Assembly: GCA_947174885.1 (NCBI GenBank)
Contig: CAMWKO010000028.1
Coordinates: 1-37,619, forward strand
Direction: 5' to 3'
DNA from: an uncultured Clostridia bacterium
Lineage (GTDB): Bacteria > Bacillota > Clostridia > Lachnospirales > Lachnospiraceae
DNA: 37,619 bases
In this document: positions 25,252 to 34,285 of the stretch, in pieces
How positions within the stretch are numbered: the stretch's first letter is position 1
Layout of the letters: each line of letters starts with the position of its first letter
The notes under the pieces: model-generated
Seen by the model: the letters and a program-made list of their open reading frames with translations, nothing else
What the model was told of the DNA's origin: nothing
Database searches by the model: none
Program-made: the position numbers and the translations under genes

Positions 25252-25332
25252 GTGTATGTAGTCAATAAGCTACATATCAGATATAATTATCCCGTTTCGG
25301 AATTATGTTTATGTTGAAGAACGGAGGTAAAT

Positions 25333-25455
25333 ATGGTATCAAAGAAAAACAAACACAAAAAAGTGCATTTAGAATATCTTTTTTTGGATACGGAAATCCC
25401 CGTTACACCACAAGATATTAGAAAGCATTTGGAGAAAACTCAAGAATATTTATAA
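25333..25455 (+). CDS. Small protein of 40 residues, unknown function
   Basis: ATG 25333 is preceded by GGAGG at 25323-25327 and runs to TAA at 25453. The product is very basic at the start (MVSKKNKHKKVHLEYLFLD) and ends TPQDIRKHLEKTQEYL. It has no signal peptide or membrane helix. It lies 40 bases before cysK, behind a promoter, and is probably co-transcribed with it. A leader-peptide role is possible but there is no run of Cys or Ser codons. I do not recognise it. Confidence 0.6.
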   Translation: MVSKKNKHKKVHLEYLFLDTEIPVTPQDIRKHLEKTQEYL

Positions 25456-25495
25456 GAAGTTAACTAAATAAAAATATAATCAGGAGGAATTTTAT

Positions 25496-26437
25496 ATGAG
25501 TAAAATTAAAGAAAGCGCATTAGAATTAATCGGAGGAACACCATTACTAAAGATAAGCCGTTATGCTGCCAAGGCAGAGGCAACAAATGCTACTATACTG
25601 GCAAAGCTTGAGTATCTAAATCCGGCGGGTTCGGTTAAAGACCGTATTGCATTAGCAATGATTGAAGATGCAGAGAAGAAAGGTATATTAAAGCCGGGAG
25701 CGACTATTATAGAGCCTACATCAGGAAATACAGGAATAGGTCTTGCAGCAGTAGCTGCGGCTAAGGGTTACAAGGCAATTCTTACTTTGCCGGATACAAT
25801 GAGTGTTGAAAGAAGAAATCTTTTGGCTGCGTATGGAGCAGAGCTTGTACTTACAGAGGGTGCAAAGGGCATGAAGGGTGCTATTGCAAAGGCAGAAGAG
25901 CTAAAAGATACTATTGAAGGTTCAGTTATTTTAGGGCAGTTTGCAAATAAGGCAAATCCGGAAGTGCATAGAGCTACAACAGGTCCTGAGATTTGGGAGC
26001 AGACAGACGGAAAGGTAGATATTTTTGTAGCCGGTGTTGGTACAGGTGGAACAATTACAGGTGTTGGTGAATACTTAAAATCACAGAATCCCGATATAAA
26101 GGTAGTAGCTGTAGAACCGGCTTCATCACCGGTACTTTCAAAGGGAACGGCAGGTCCTCATAAGATTCAGGGTATTGGAGCAGGCTTTGTGCCTGAAGTA
26201 TTAAATACAGGTATTTATGATGAAATACTTGCCATTGAAAATGATGATGCATTTGCAGAGGGAAAGAAATTTGCAGTAAGTGAGGGAATTTTAGTAGGAA
26301 TATCTTCAGGAGCAGCACTTAAAGCAGCCACTATATTAGCAAACAGACCGGAAAATAAAGGGAAAAATATTGTAGTTTTGCTACCGGACTCAGGAGACAG
26401 ATATCTTTCCACACCGTTATTTAATTCAGTTAAATAG
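25496..26437 (+). CDS. cysK: Cysteine synthase A (O-acetylserine sulfhydrylase)
   Basis: The 313-residue PLP enzyme makes cysteine from O-acetylserine and sulfide. NPAGSVKDR carries the PLP lysine (Lys48). [11 protein letters not shown] is the substrate-binding loop, [13 protein letters not shown] the phosphate cradle, and [11 protein letters not shown] the C-terminal Ser region. Length and order match CysK rather than cystathionine beta-synthase, as no CBS domains follow. AGGAGG stands at the usual distance before ATG 25496. It feeds cysteine to the downstream desulfurase NifS; a 629-base gap with mobile elements and a promoter separates the two. Confidence 0.95.
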   Translation: MSKIKESALELIGGTPLLKISRYAAKAEATNATILAKLEYLNPAGSVKDRIALAMIEDAEKKGILKPGATIIEPTSGNTGIGLAAVAAAKGYKAILTLPDTMSVERRNLLAAYGAELVLTEGAKGMKGAIAKAEELKDTIEGSVILGQFANKANPEVHRATTGPEIWEQTDGKVDIFVAGVGTGGTITGVGEYLKSQNPDIKVVAVEPASSPVLSKGTAGPHKIQGIGAGFVPEVLNTGIYDEILAIENDDAFAEGKKFAVSEGILVGISSGAALKAATILANRPENKGKNIVVLLPDSGDRYLSTPLFNSVK

Positions 26438-26454
26438 TGGAGTGAATAATAACT

Positions 26455-26681
26455 TTAGTTTATATATTACTTTAAAGTCATATAGCTTACAGGATTAAAA
26501 TTATGTAGATATATTGCACAGAGATTGTATTGATAAGTAAATGTGTCGATACAAGCTCTGTGCAATATGTCTATGTTGCCTTTGACAACAAGACTTTTTG
26601 AAGCTAAAAATAAAAAATACGGAAACTCTAACAGACAATATAACAAGACCTTCTGAAACAAAAAATGAAAATTAGAAACTC
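26455..26681. repeat. Eroded MITE-like element plus an adjacent degenerate right arm
   Basis: The right end (26592-26628, GACTTTTTGAAG...ACGGAAACTC) is intact, and the GTCTATGTTGCC/GACAACAAGAC hairpin precedes it. The inner arm here is a different sequence, ATTGCACAGAG.TTGTAT with its complement (26513-26563), where other copies have TTGCACAAAA. The left end is eroded (TTACTTTAAAG, AGCTTACA recognisable). A second degenerate right arm ends ATTAGAAACTC at 26681. Transcripts from cysK would meet this palindrome first. Confidence 0.65.
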
Positions 26682-26741
26682 GGGAATAATATATAAAAGT
26701 AATACAAATAAATATATGGACATATTTTTTTATATCCTACC

Positions 26742-26769
26742 TTGACAATAGGAAATATTATACTATAAT
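26742..26769 (+). promoter_or_regulatory. Promoter upstream of nifS
   Basis: TTGACA (26742-26747) and TATAAT (26764-26769) with a 16-base spacer, about 300 bases ahead of nifS. TACTAGGAATTTT follows at 26788. Confidence 0.65.
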
Positions 26770-26787
26770 ATATTTATCCGAGCAATA

Positions 26788-26931
26788 TACTAGGAATTTT
26801 AGCCTACATATTTTTATTTTAGGTTTATAACTTTATAAATTACAAATAAAAATACGGAAACTAAAGACAGGAAAATATAGAAACAGTACATTTTTACTCA
26901 ATTACTAGGACTTAATTTTGTACTAGGACTT
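26788..26931 (+). promoter_or_regulatory. Three TACTAGGA motifs before nifS, two in an 18-base phase
   Basis: TACTAGGACTT occurs at 26903-26913 and again at 26921-26931, an 11-base direct repeat with an 18-base period. A third TACTAGGA lies at 26788-26795, just after the promoter. Repeated sites of this kind ahead of nifS suggest operators, for instance of an Rrf2-type Fe-S or cysteine regulator (inference). An ATGCAGC/GCTGCAT hairpin follows at 26957-26978. Confidence 0.4.
26796..26862. repeat. Degenerate MITE-like copy in the nifS leader
   Basis: ATTTTTATTTTAGGTT on the left and AATAAAAATACGGAAACT on the right (ending 26862) match the ends of the short family members. The left terminus GAGTTTCC is lost. 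Confidence 0.5.
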
Positions 26932-27066
26932 TAACAGTACAGTTTTTCAGATTTAGATGCAGCTTTGATGGCTGCATTTATGAGATATGCATTCAGGCAT
27001 TATATTCTGTTTCAAATTATGTTGTTTATAGGATAATGTGATAAATACAGAAAGGACAGTTAATTT

Positions 27067-28248
27067 ATGAGTAAATTAATATATTTGGATAATGCAGCAA
27101 CTACAGCGGTTTCAAAAGAGGTAGTAGATGCAATGCTTCCATACTTTACAGAATATTATGGAAACCCTTCAGCTATATACAGCTTTGCTAATGAATCGGG
27201 AAAGGCAGTAGCTTCTGCGCGTGAAACCTTAGCAGGTATTATAGGTGCAAAACCGGAGGAAATATATTTTACAGGTGGCGGAAGTGAGTCTGATAACTGG
27301 GCAATTAAAGCTACAGCAGAGGCATATGCCTCAAAGGGAAAACATATTATTACTACAAAGATAGAACATCATGCCGTACTTCATACCTGTGAATATCTTG
27401 AGAAAAAAGGATATGAGGTTACTTATCTGGATGTAGATGAAAATGGTCTGATAAATCCAAACGAATTGGAAAAAGCAATAAGAGAGGATACCATACTTAT
27501 AAGTATTATGGCAGCCAATAATGAAATCGGAACTATTGAGCCGATTGAAGAAATCGGAAAAATAGCAAAGTCTCATGGTGTTTTGTTCCACACAGATGCA
27601 GTTCAGGCATTTGGTCATATAAAAATAGATGTAGATAAAATGAATATAGATATGCTGAGTGCCAGTGGTCATAAAATTAACGGACCAAAAGGAATCGGAC
27701 TTATGTATATACGGAAAGGCGTTAAAATACGTTCTTTTATACATGGCGGAGCTCAGGAAAGACAGCGCAGGGCGGGTACACATAATGTACCGGGTATTGT
27801 AGGCTTTGGTGTGGCTGCAAAACTGGCATTGGAAAATATGGAAGCCCGTATCAAATATGAAACAGAGCTTAGGGATTATCTGATAAAACGCGTTATGGAA
27901 GAAATTCCATATACCAGGCTTAATGGTGATAAGGAAAAGAGACTTCCAAACAATGCAAACTTTTGCTTTAGGTTTATTGAAGGAGAGTCACTGCTCATAT
28001 TATTAGACCAGAACGGAATATGTGGTTCAAGTGGCTCTGCATGTACATCAGGCTCATTAGACCCATCACATGTATTATTGGCAATAGGTCTTCCTCATGA
28101 AATAGCTCATGGCTCACTCAGACTTACATTGTCAGATCAGATTAAGAAAGAGGATATTGATTTTACGGTGGACAGGTTGAAGGAAATTATTGAAAGACTT
28201 CGCAGTATGTCACCATTATATGAAGATTTTATTAAAAAACAGAAATAG
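27067..28248 (+). CDS. nifS: Cysteine desulfurase, NifS/IscS family
   Basis: The 393-residue PLP enzyme removes sulfur from cysteine and passes it on as a persulfide. [12 protein letters not shown] holds the PLP lysine (Lys203), HHAVLHT the stacking His, and [11 protein letters not shown] the mobile catalytic loop with Cys326. The short loop SACTSGS is typical of group I (NifS/IscS) rather than SufS. AGAAAGGA lies about 11 bases before ATG 27067, a somewhat long spacing. It is followed by iscU and faces mnmA, both known sulfur acceptors. Confidence 0.94.
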   Translation: MSKLIYLDNAATTAVSKEVVDAMLPYFTEYYGNPSAIYSFANESGKAVASARETLAGIIGAKPEEIYFTGGGSESDNWAIKATAEAYASKGKHIITTKIEHHAVLHTCEYLEKKGYEVTYLDVDENGLINPNELEKAIREDTILISIMAANNEIGTIEPIEEIGKIAKSHGVLFHTDAVQAFGHIKIDVDKMNIDMLSASGHKINGPKGIGLMYIRKGVKIRSFIHGGAQERQRRAGTHNVPGIVGFGVAAKLALENMEARIKYETELRDYLIKRVMEEIPYTRLNGDKEKRLPNNANFCFRFIEGESLLILLDQNGICGSSGSACTSGSLDPSHVLLAIGLPHEIAHGSLRLTLSDQIKKEDIDFTVDRLKEIIERLRSMSPLYEDFIKKQK

Positions 28249-28382
28249 ACAAAAACCACGATGGGGTATAAAATAGTGAAAGTAGTATGTCAGGTAAAAA
28301 TATCTGATATATGCAGAAATAATCACAGGAATTATTATCAGACAAAAGTGTAAAAAAATATAAAGTAAAGGTTGGTGGAAAT

Positions 28383-28826
28383 ATGTATAGCGAAAAGGTA
28401 ATAGACCATTTTAGCAATCCCAGAAATGTCGGTGAAATAGAAAATCCAAGCGGAGTTGGTACTGTTGGTAATGCAAAGTGCGGCGATATAATGCGTATGT
28501 ATCTTGATATTGATGACAATGGAATTATACAGGAGGCAAAATTTAAGACTTTTGGATGTGGTGCTGCTGTTGCAACAAGCAGTATGGCAACAGAACTTGT
28601 AAAGGGTAAAACTGTAGAAGAAGCACTAAAGGTAACAAATAAGGCTGTTATGGAGGCGTTAGACGGACTTCCTCCGGTAAAAGTTCATTGTTCGTTATTA
28701 GCAGAAGAAGCTATTCATGCAGCGCTTTGGGATTATGCAGAAAAGCATGATTTAAAAATTGAGGGGTTACAAAAGCCGGTAAATGATATCAGTGAACATG
28801 AAGAAGATATAGCTGAGGAATATTAG
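28383..28826 (+). CDS. iscU: Fe-S cluster assembly scaffold, IscU/NifU-N type
   Basis: The 147-residue scaffold has the three cluster ligands of the family, Cys33 (NAKCGD, with the following Asp35), Cys59 (TFGCGAA) and Cys103 (VHCSLLAEEAI). It starts with YSEKVIDHFSNPRNVGE, the standard opening. The C-terminus is extended by a short acidic tail (ISEHEEDIAEEY). No NifU C-terminal domain, IscA or ferredoxin follows, so this is the compact Clostridia-type NifS-IscU pair. GGTTGGTGG lies about 6 bases before ATG 28383. A 134-base gap after nifS shows no terminator. Confidence 0.93.
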   Translation: MYSEKVIDHFSNPRNVGEIENPSGVGTVGNAKCGDIMRMYLDIDDNGIIQEAKFKTFGCGAAVATSSMATELVKGKTVEEALKVTNKAVMEALDGLPPVKVHCSLLAEEAIHAALWDYAEKHDLKIEGLQKPVNDISEHEEDIAEEY

Positions 28827-28887
28827 AAGTTTGCAGAATAATAAGGCTTTTTGGTTAGGTGGGAGAAAGCCAATTTATTACTATTTT

Positions 28888-28944
28888 GAGTTTCGGTATT
28901 TTTATTTTGAGGTTCATGATTTTCAAAATAAAAATACAAAACTC
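28888..28944. repeat. Minimal 57-bp MITE-like element with 10-bp direct repeats
   Basis: GAGTTTCGGTATTTTTATTT and its near complement ending AAAACTC form a simple hairpin with no inner modules. Perfect direct repeats TTATTACTAT flank it at 28875-28884 and 28947-28956. The right repeat covers the last codon and stop of mnmA on the other strand. It lies between two convergent genes and may also act as a bidirectional terminator. Confidence 0.78.
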
Positions 28945-28952
28945 AATTATTA

Positions 28953-30035
28953 CTATACTTTTATAATAGTGCCGCCACCAATAACTACATCACCATCATA
29001 TAGCACAACTGCCTGTCCCTTTGTGATAGCGCGTTGTGGTTCATCAAATACTATAGAAACAGTATCCTCATCTATCTGGGTAACAGTAGCAGGCTGTTCT
29101 GTATGCCTATATCTTACCTTTGCTTTAAGATGCATAGGTTCATTAATTCTATCAACAGATATGAGATTAATATTATTAGCAATAAGAGAAGTGGAATAAA
29201 GTTCAGCATCTTTTGCTAAAACGACAGTATTATTTTCAACATCTATCTTAGCAACATACATAGGTTCTTTTAAAGAAAGTCCCAATCCTTTTCTCTGACC
29301 AACAGTATATCTTATAATACCTTTATGCTTTCCAAGAATATTACCCTGCATATCCACAAAATTACCCTCAGGATATTTTTTGTTTGTATATTGTTCAATA
29401 AATTCGGCATAAGAGCCGTTTTGAACAAAGCAGATATCCTGACTGTCATGCTTTTTGGCGTTAATAAAGCCGTTTTCCTCTGCTATTTGCCTTGTTTTGG
29501 TTTTCTCCATACCACCAAGAGGAAACAGAGTGTGGGCAAGCTGGTCCTGTGTCATGGAATACAATACATAGCTTTGGTCTTTTGATAAATCTATAGCTTT
29601 TTTCAATATATATCTGTTGCAGTTATCATCAAATTCAATTCTTGCATAATGACCTGTTACTACATAGTCGCAGTACAACTCTTTTGCCTGTGAGTATAGC
29701 TTTTCAAATTTCATGTATCTGTTACAGTCAATACATGGATTTGGAGTCATGCCATTCTCATAGGCTTCGACAAATTTGTCCATCACAAGCTCTGTAAAAC
29801 GTTCTGAATAGTTGAAAACATAGTAAGGTATATTCATACTTCTGGCAACACTTCTGGCATCCTCTACATCATCAAGAGAACAACAGGAATGTTCTCTGCA
29901 AACACCTATATCATCATTTGCAAAAAGCTTCATGGTAGCACCAATGCAGCTATAGCCGGCTTCTTTAGTAAGAAAGGCAGCTACGCTGGAATCTACGCCA
30001 CCGCTCATGGCAATCATAGCCTTTTTATCAGTCAA
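28953..30035 (-). CDS. mnmA: tRNA-specific 2-thiouridylase
   Basis: The 360-residue enzyme thiolates U34 of Lys, Glu and Gln tRNAs. The PP-loop MSGGVDSSVAAFL (10-22) binds ATP. NPCIDCNRYMKF (Cys101) and SQDICFV (Cys202) give the two catalytic cysteines, and GHYARI and DQSYVLYSM are family blocks. It starts with TTG 30035, set by AAGGAGG 8 bases upstream. That site overlaps the end of nadA, so the two are translationally coupled. Sulfur comes from the NifS-type enzyme encoded on the facing strand. A mobile element abuts its 3' end. Confidence 0.95.
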   Translation of the reverse strand: MTDKKAMIAMSGGVDSSVAAFLTKEAGYSCIGATMKLFANDDIGVCREHSCCSLDDVEDARSVARSMNIPYYVFNYSERFTELVMDKFVEAYENGMTPNPCIDCNRYMKFEKLYSQAKELYCDYVVTGHYARIEFDDNCNRYILKKAIDLSKDQSYVLYSMTQDQLAHTLFPLGGMEKTKTRQIAEENGFINAKKHDSQDICFVQNGSYAEFIEQYTNKKYPEGNFVDMQGNILGKHKGIIRYTVGQRKGLGLSLKEPMYVAKIDVENNTVVLAKDAELYSTSLIANNINLISVDRINEPMHLKAKVRYRHTEQPATVTQIDEDTVSIVFDEPQRAITKGQAVVLYDGDVVIGGGTIIKV

Positions 30036-30049
30036 AAGAAAAACCTCCT

Positions 30050-30964
30050 TTAGCCCAGCTCAATCATACGGTCAATACATTTTCTGGCTTTGCTCATAGT
30101 ATCATCATCTAAAGTGATTTCCTCACCACCATTTCCGCATACGGAATGGTAAACATCCATAAGAGTAGTGGATTTCATATTAGAGCAAATAAGGTCTTTA
30201 GATAATGGATAGAATCTTTTATCAGGGCAGGCAAATGATAAATGCTCTGCAATACTTATCTCTGTACCTATAATAAATTCTTTTTCATCAGATTTGACGG
30301 CATAGTCCATAATTGCGGAGGTAGAACCGATAAAATCAGCTTTTTCAACGACATCGGGAGTACATTCGGGATGAACTAACAGCTTTGCATTAGGATATAA
30401 TGCTCTTGTCTTTTCTACATCCTTTGCAGAAACTCTTACATGAATTGGACATCCGCCCTGTAAAAGCTTAATATTCTTTTCGGGAACCTGCTTTGCTACA
30501 AATGAACCAAGATTACAATCAGGAATGAATAAAATATTATCTGAAGGTAATTTTTTTACAATTTTGACTGCTGAGGAAGAAGTGACGCACACATCACATA
30601 CAGTCTTTAATTCTGAGGTGGTATTAATATAAGCTACTACAGTATAGTCCGGATTAGCAGCCTTTACACTCTCAATAAGTGTCTTATCCATTTGTTCAGC
30701 CATAGGACATCCGGCAACAGGATTAGATAAATATACAGTTTTTTCAGGTGATAGAATTTTAACCGTTTCAGCCATAAAGCGTACACCACACATCAGAACG
30801 TTCTTTTGTGGTGCCTTAGTAGCCATGACGCTAAGCTGAAATGAATCACCGGTGTAATCAGCAACCTCAAGAATCTCTTTCGCCTGATAACTATGGGCTA
30901 AAATACATAAATCCTTTTCCTTTTTTAAACGTAATATTTCTTTTTGTAAATCACAGATGTTCAT
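30050..30964 (-). CDS. nadA: Quinolinate synthase A
   Basis: The 304-residue 4Fe-4S enzyme condenses iminoaspartate and dihydroxyacetone phosphate in NAD synthesis. AHSYQAKE (His24, Tyr26) is the catalytic segment. The three cluster cysteines are Cys86 (PVAGCPMAEQ), Cys172 (QGGCPIHV) and Cys260 (LICSNMK), at the usual spacing; SSSAVKI and HPECTPDVV are substrate loops. Length is that of the short Thermotoga-type enzyme. nadB and nadC are absent from the window. GGAGTGAG lies about 7 bases before ATG. Being coupled to mnmA and next to nifS-iscU groups it with sulfur and Fe-S supply. Confidence 0.95.
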   Translation of the reverse strand: MNICDLQKEILRLKKEKDLCILAHSYQAKEILEVADYTGDSFQLSVMATKAPQKNVLMCGVRFMAETVKILSPEKTVYLSNPVAGCPMAEQMDKTLIESVKAANPDYTVVAYINTTSELKTVCDVCVTSSSAVKIVKKLPSDNILFIPDCNLGSFVAKQVPEKNIKLLQGGCPIHVRVSAKDVEKTRALYPNAKLLVHPECTPDVVEKADFIGSTSAIMDYAVKSDEKEFIIGTEISIAEHLSFACPDKRFYPLSKDLICSNMKSTTLMDVYHSVCGNGGEEITLDDDTMSKARKCIDRMIELG

Positions 30965-31159
30965 TTGAACTCACTCCTTAATGTATATGTATAATATGTA
31001 ATTAGCTGATATTATGATAATATAAGTTCAGATTATATTGTGCTAATTATATAATAAAAAAAATAATAATACCAGTATTAGATATATATTTTTAGATTAT
31101 TATAAAGACAATATTAAAAACACAATAAAAAGAATATAAGTGTAATTTTTAAATGAACG

Positions 31160-31168
31160 TGATATAAT
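31160..31168 (+). promoter_or_regulatory. Extended -10 promoter for the hybrid kinase
   Basis: TGA-TATAAT (31160-31168) is an extended -10 element without a good -35 box, about 72 bases upstream of the gene. The 30965-31240 gap otherwise shows AT-rich sequence and a short GGC-AACGA-GCC hairpin at 31172-31182. Confidence 0.5.
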
Positions 31169-31240
31169 GTAGGCAACGAGCCAAATGTAAATGCCGGATT
31201 GTATTATTTATTAATTGATAAAATGTAATAGGAGAACTAT

Positions 31241-34156
31241 ATGGCAACGAAAGTAGATAAAGAAATAAATGATTTTCTAATGTCTTTTGCAAATGCAGAT
31301 ATTATAGATAGAGCTTCTGTAGAAGACTTGTTGGAGGCAGTTAGAAGTAAATATGACTTAACAGCAGTTTATGTTCTGGAAAATTTGTATGAAAAAAATG
31401 ATTTCTGCTATTCCTATGTCAGTGAAAATAACACCTCATACAGTAGAAAGAACCTGATTTTAGATATATCGGACATAGAATATTCAAAAGCACTGAGTAT
31501 GTATAGAAAAGAAAACCCATTTGCCTATACTCCTTCATCAGATGATAATTTTGAATATGATTGTAAAAGTATACTTTGCTATGGATTTATAGATGGAGAT
31601 GTTTATCAGGGAATGGTAAGCTTTCAGGCAGTTACCGAAAGAGAGTGGACAGAAGAAGAAAAAGAGGCATTAGTAAGGCTTTCAAGGGCAATCAGAGTAT
31701 TTTTGTCAATGAAGCATTCACGGGAGAAATCCAATGATATAAATCAGAGAGTTATTAGTTTATTTAGAGATATTTATTTGGCAGGCATTTATATCGATCT
31801 ACAAGACGATAAATATTCAGTTATACAGCTGGAAAAGGGACAGGAAGATTATTTAGAATATAAAGGAACATTTTCTGAAATTGTGGATGCGCTGGTTAAT
31901 GCTGAAGTACAAAAGGATTATCAGAGAGATTTAGCACATATGCTGGATAAAGATTATATCTGTTCAAGTTTAAATACAGAGAACCGAAGCGTTTCTTATG
32001 ATTATTCTTTAAGGAAGAATGGTTATATAAAATGGCATAGAATTACAATTGCATTAGTGGATACGAATGAACAGGGAGAAGCACATCATATTCTTATGCT
32101 GATTCAGGATATTACTGAACAAAAGCAAAAATCTGAAATTACAAAAGATGCCTTTGCGCTTATGAGAGATGCTTACTATAGAATAAGTTTTATTGATTTA
32201 AACAATAATTATATACACAACTTAAAGATTATAGAAAGCGAGTGGCATGATGAGCAGATATTAAATGGTAATTATGGAAATGTAATAAAATCCTGTGCTG
32301 AAAAGCATATAAAAAAGAAATATAAAGATAAATTTGTTAGTTTACTGTCATCAGATAATTTAAAAGCATTTTTTGAAATGAAAAAGGAGCCTGTTTCATT
32401 TACATATCAGAGGATGGTAGATGGTGAATATAAGTGGGTGCAGACAGAGGTTGTACCGGTTGATAATTATTCCGAGAAGGAAGCGAAGGTAGTATGGTAT
32501 GTTAAGAATATTACTGAACAAAAAGTAAAAGAAGCAGAATTTTCAGACAGAATGTTACAAGCGAATGCGGCACTCAGGGATGCTTATGCAGCTGCAAACC
32601 ATGCCAATAGTGCAAAGACCGATTTTCTGTCAAGAATGAGTCATGATATCAGAACTCCTATGAATGCCATTATTGGAATGACTGCGATTGCAGGTACGCA
32701 TTTGGAGGATAGTAACAGAGTTGCAGATTGTTTAAATAAGATTTCTGTTTCCAGCAGGCATTTACTTGGTCTTATCAATGAAATACTTGATATGAGTAAA
32801 ATTGAATCCGGTAAGCTGGTCCTTGCAGAAGAAGATTTAAAGCTTCCTGAGCTTATTGACAACCTGTTGGAGATAGTCAGACCTACAGTAAATGAAAAAC
32901 AACATGATTTGAGAGTACATATTAACGGAATTGAACATGAGAATGTTGTAGGTGACAGCCTTCGTATCCAGCAGATATTTGTAAATCTTATGAGTAATGC
33001 TGTTAAATATACTCCTGAAAAAGGACAAATAGATTTTACTATTACTGAAAAATCCACGAAGCAGACAAGAATAGGCTGTTATGAGTTTATATTTGCTGAT
33101 AATGGTATTGGTATGACACCGGAGTTTTTAGAGAAGGTTTTCGAGCCGTTTGAAAGAGCAGAGGATGAAAGGGTAAATAAGGAGCAGGGTACAGGCTTGG
33201 GACTTGCGATTACAAAGAATATTATTAATATGATGGATGGAGATATAAAGGTTGAGAGTAAGCTGGGAGAGGGATCAAAATTTATAGTTACGATATATCT
33301 GAAGCTTCAGGAAGAGGAAAATGAAAATATAGATGTACTTGAGGGATTATCTGTATTAGTAGCAGATGATGATATTGATGCCTGTGAAAATACATGCCTT
33401 ATATTAAATGATTTGGGTATGAAAGGGGAATGGGTACTTACAGGTGAAGAGGCAGTAGAACGTGTAGTGAAAGCACATGAGGATAAAGAAGATTTCTTTG
33501 CGGCTATTTTGGACTGGAAGATGCCAGGTATGGATGGAATAGAGACTACAAAGGCAATTAGAAATGCAGTAGGCCCTGATGTACCAATTATTATTTTCTC
33601 AGCATATGACTGGTCCGGTGTTGAGGCTGAGGCAAGGGCAGCAGGTGCTAATGCATTTATTAGTAAGCCATTGTTTAAGTCAAGACTTACTAATGTATTT
33701 AAATTATTAGCAGGTGGTGAATGTGAAGAGGAGGAGTCGGACTCATTAGAAAAGCTGAAAGATATAGACTATTCGGGAGTAAGAGTTTTACTGGCAGAAG
33801 ATAATGAATTGAATCGGGAAATAGCGATAGAAATACTAGGTATGACAGGAATATCAGTAGATACGGCTTTTGATGGAAAAGAGGCAGTGGAAAAATTCAA
33901 TTCTTCGGAGCGGGGATATTATGATATGATTTTTATGGATATTCAAATGCCTGTAATGAACGGATATGATGCAGCTTCTGCTATCAGAGCATTAGAAAGA
34001 CCTGATTCAAAGACAATACCTATTGTTGCAATGACAGCAAATGCTTTTGCAGATGATATACAAGCAGCAAAAAGTGTGGGAATGAATGAACATGTTGCAA
34101 AGCCTTTGGATATTGACAGATTACGGGATACAATGAGAAAGTGGCTTAGTAAGTGA
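31241..34156 (+). CDS. Soluble hybrid sensor histidine kinase with two receiver domains
   Basis: The 971-residue protein has no membrane helix. An N-terminal GAF-like region (about 1-165) is followed by PAS-like segments with MLIQDITEQKQK and WYVKNITEQKVK. The kinase core has SRMSHDIRTPMNAI (phospho-accepting His468), NLMSNAVKYTPEKG (N box), FADNGIGMTPEFL (G1) and GTGLGLAI (G2). Two receiver domains follow: VADDDID with Asp758 (ILDWKMPGMDG) and LAEDNELN with Asp900 (MDIQMPVMNGYDAA). There is no DNA-binding or cyclase output domain and no HPt domain, so the phosphate must pass to a partner encoded elsewhere. It stands alone, between nadA and asnS. Such kinases are frequent in Lachnospiraceae; the signal is unknown. 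Confidence 0.9.
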   Translation: MATKVDKEINDFLMSFANADIIDRASVEDLLEAVRSKYDLTAVYVLENLYEKNDFCYSYVSENNTSYSRKNLILDISDIEYSKALSMYRKENPFAYTPSSDDNFEYDCKSILCYGFIDGDVYQGMVSFQAVTEREWTEEEKEALVRLSRAIRVFLSMKHSREKSNDINQRVISLFRDIYLAGIYIDLQDDKYSVIQLEKGQEDYLEYKGTFSEIVDALVNAEVQKDYQRDLAHMLDKDYICSSLNTENRSVSYDYSLRKNGYIKWHRITIALVDTNEQGEAHHILMLIQDITEQKQKSEITKDAFALMRDAYYRISFIDLNNNYIHNLKIIESEWHDEQILNGNYGNVIKSCAEKHIKKKYKDKFVSLLSSDNLKAFFEMKKEPVSFTYQRMVDGEYKWVQTEVVPVDNYSEKEAKVVWYVKNITEQKVKEAEFSDRMLQANAALRDAYAAANHANSAKTDFLSRMSHDIRTPMNAIIGMTAIAGTHLEDSNRVADCLNKISVSSRHLLGLINEILDMSKIESGKLVLAEEDLKLPELIDNLLEIVRPTVNEKQHDLRVHINGIEHENVVGDSLRIQQIFVNLMSNAVKYTPEKGQIDFTITEKSTKQTRIGCYEFIFADNGIGMTPEFLEKVFEPFERAEDERVNKEQGTGLGLAITKNIINMMDGDIKVESKLGEGSKFIVTIYLKLQEEENENIDVLEGLSVLVADDDIDACENTCLILNDLGMKGEWVLTGEEAVERVVKAHEDKEDFFAAILDWKMPGMDGIETTKAIRNAVGPDVPIIIFSAYDWSGVEAEARAAGANAFISKPLFKSRLTNVFKLLAGGECEEEESDSLEKLKDIDYSGVRVLLAEDNELNREIAIEILGMTGISVDTAFDGKEAVEKFNSSERGYYDMIFMDIQMPVMNGYDAASAIRALERPDSKTIPIVAMTANAFADDIQAAKSVGMNEHVAKPLDIDRLRDTMRKWLSK

Positions 34157-34202
34157 GCGGGAGTATGAAAATATCTGTAATAAAATAATAAATAATCGTA
34201 AT

Positions 34203-34250
34203 AAAAAGATACAGGCTTGTGTAGAATAAACATCTAAAGCACAAGCCTGT
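34203..34250. terminator. Bidirectional terminator between the kinase and asnS
   Basis: An 11-bp perfect stem, ACAGGCTTGTG (34211-34221) with CACAAGCCTGT (34240-34250), lies between two convergent genes. On the minus strand it is followed by ATCTTTTTATT, a good U-tract for asnS; on the plus strand by TATATTT. Confidence 0.8.
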
Positions 34251-34285
34251 TATATTTGGGGTTAAGATTTTTTAAGAATATATTT

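Noticed and set aside
27331-27783. 150-codon minus-strand frame opposite nifS
   Set aside because: It is antisense to a gene with all NifS catalytic motifs and has Cys/Tyr/Phe-rich composition expected from reading the wrong strand.
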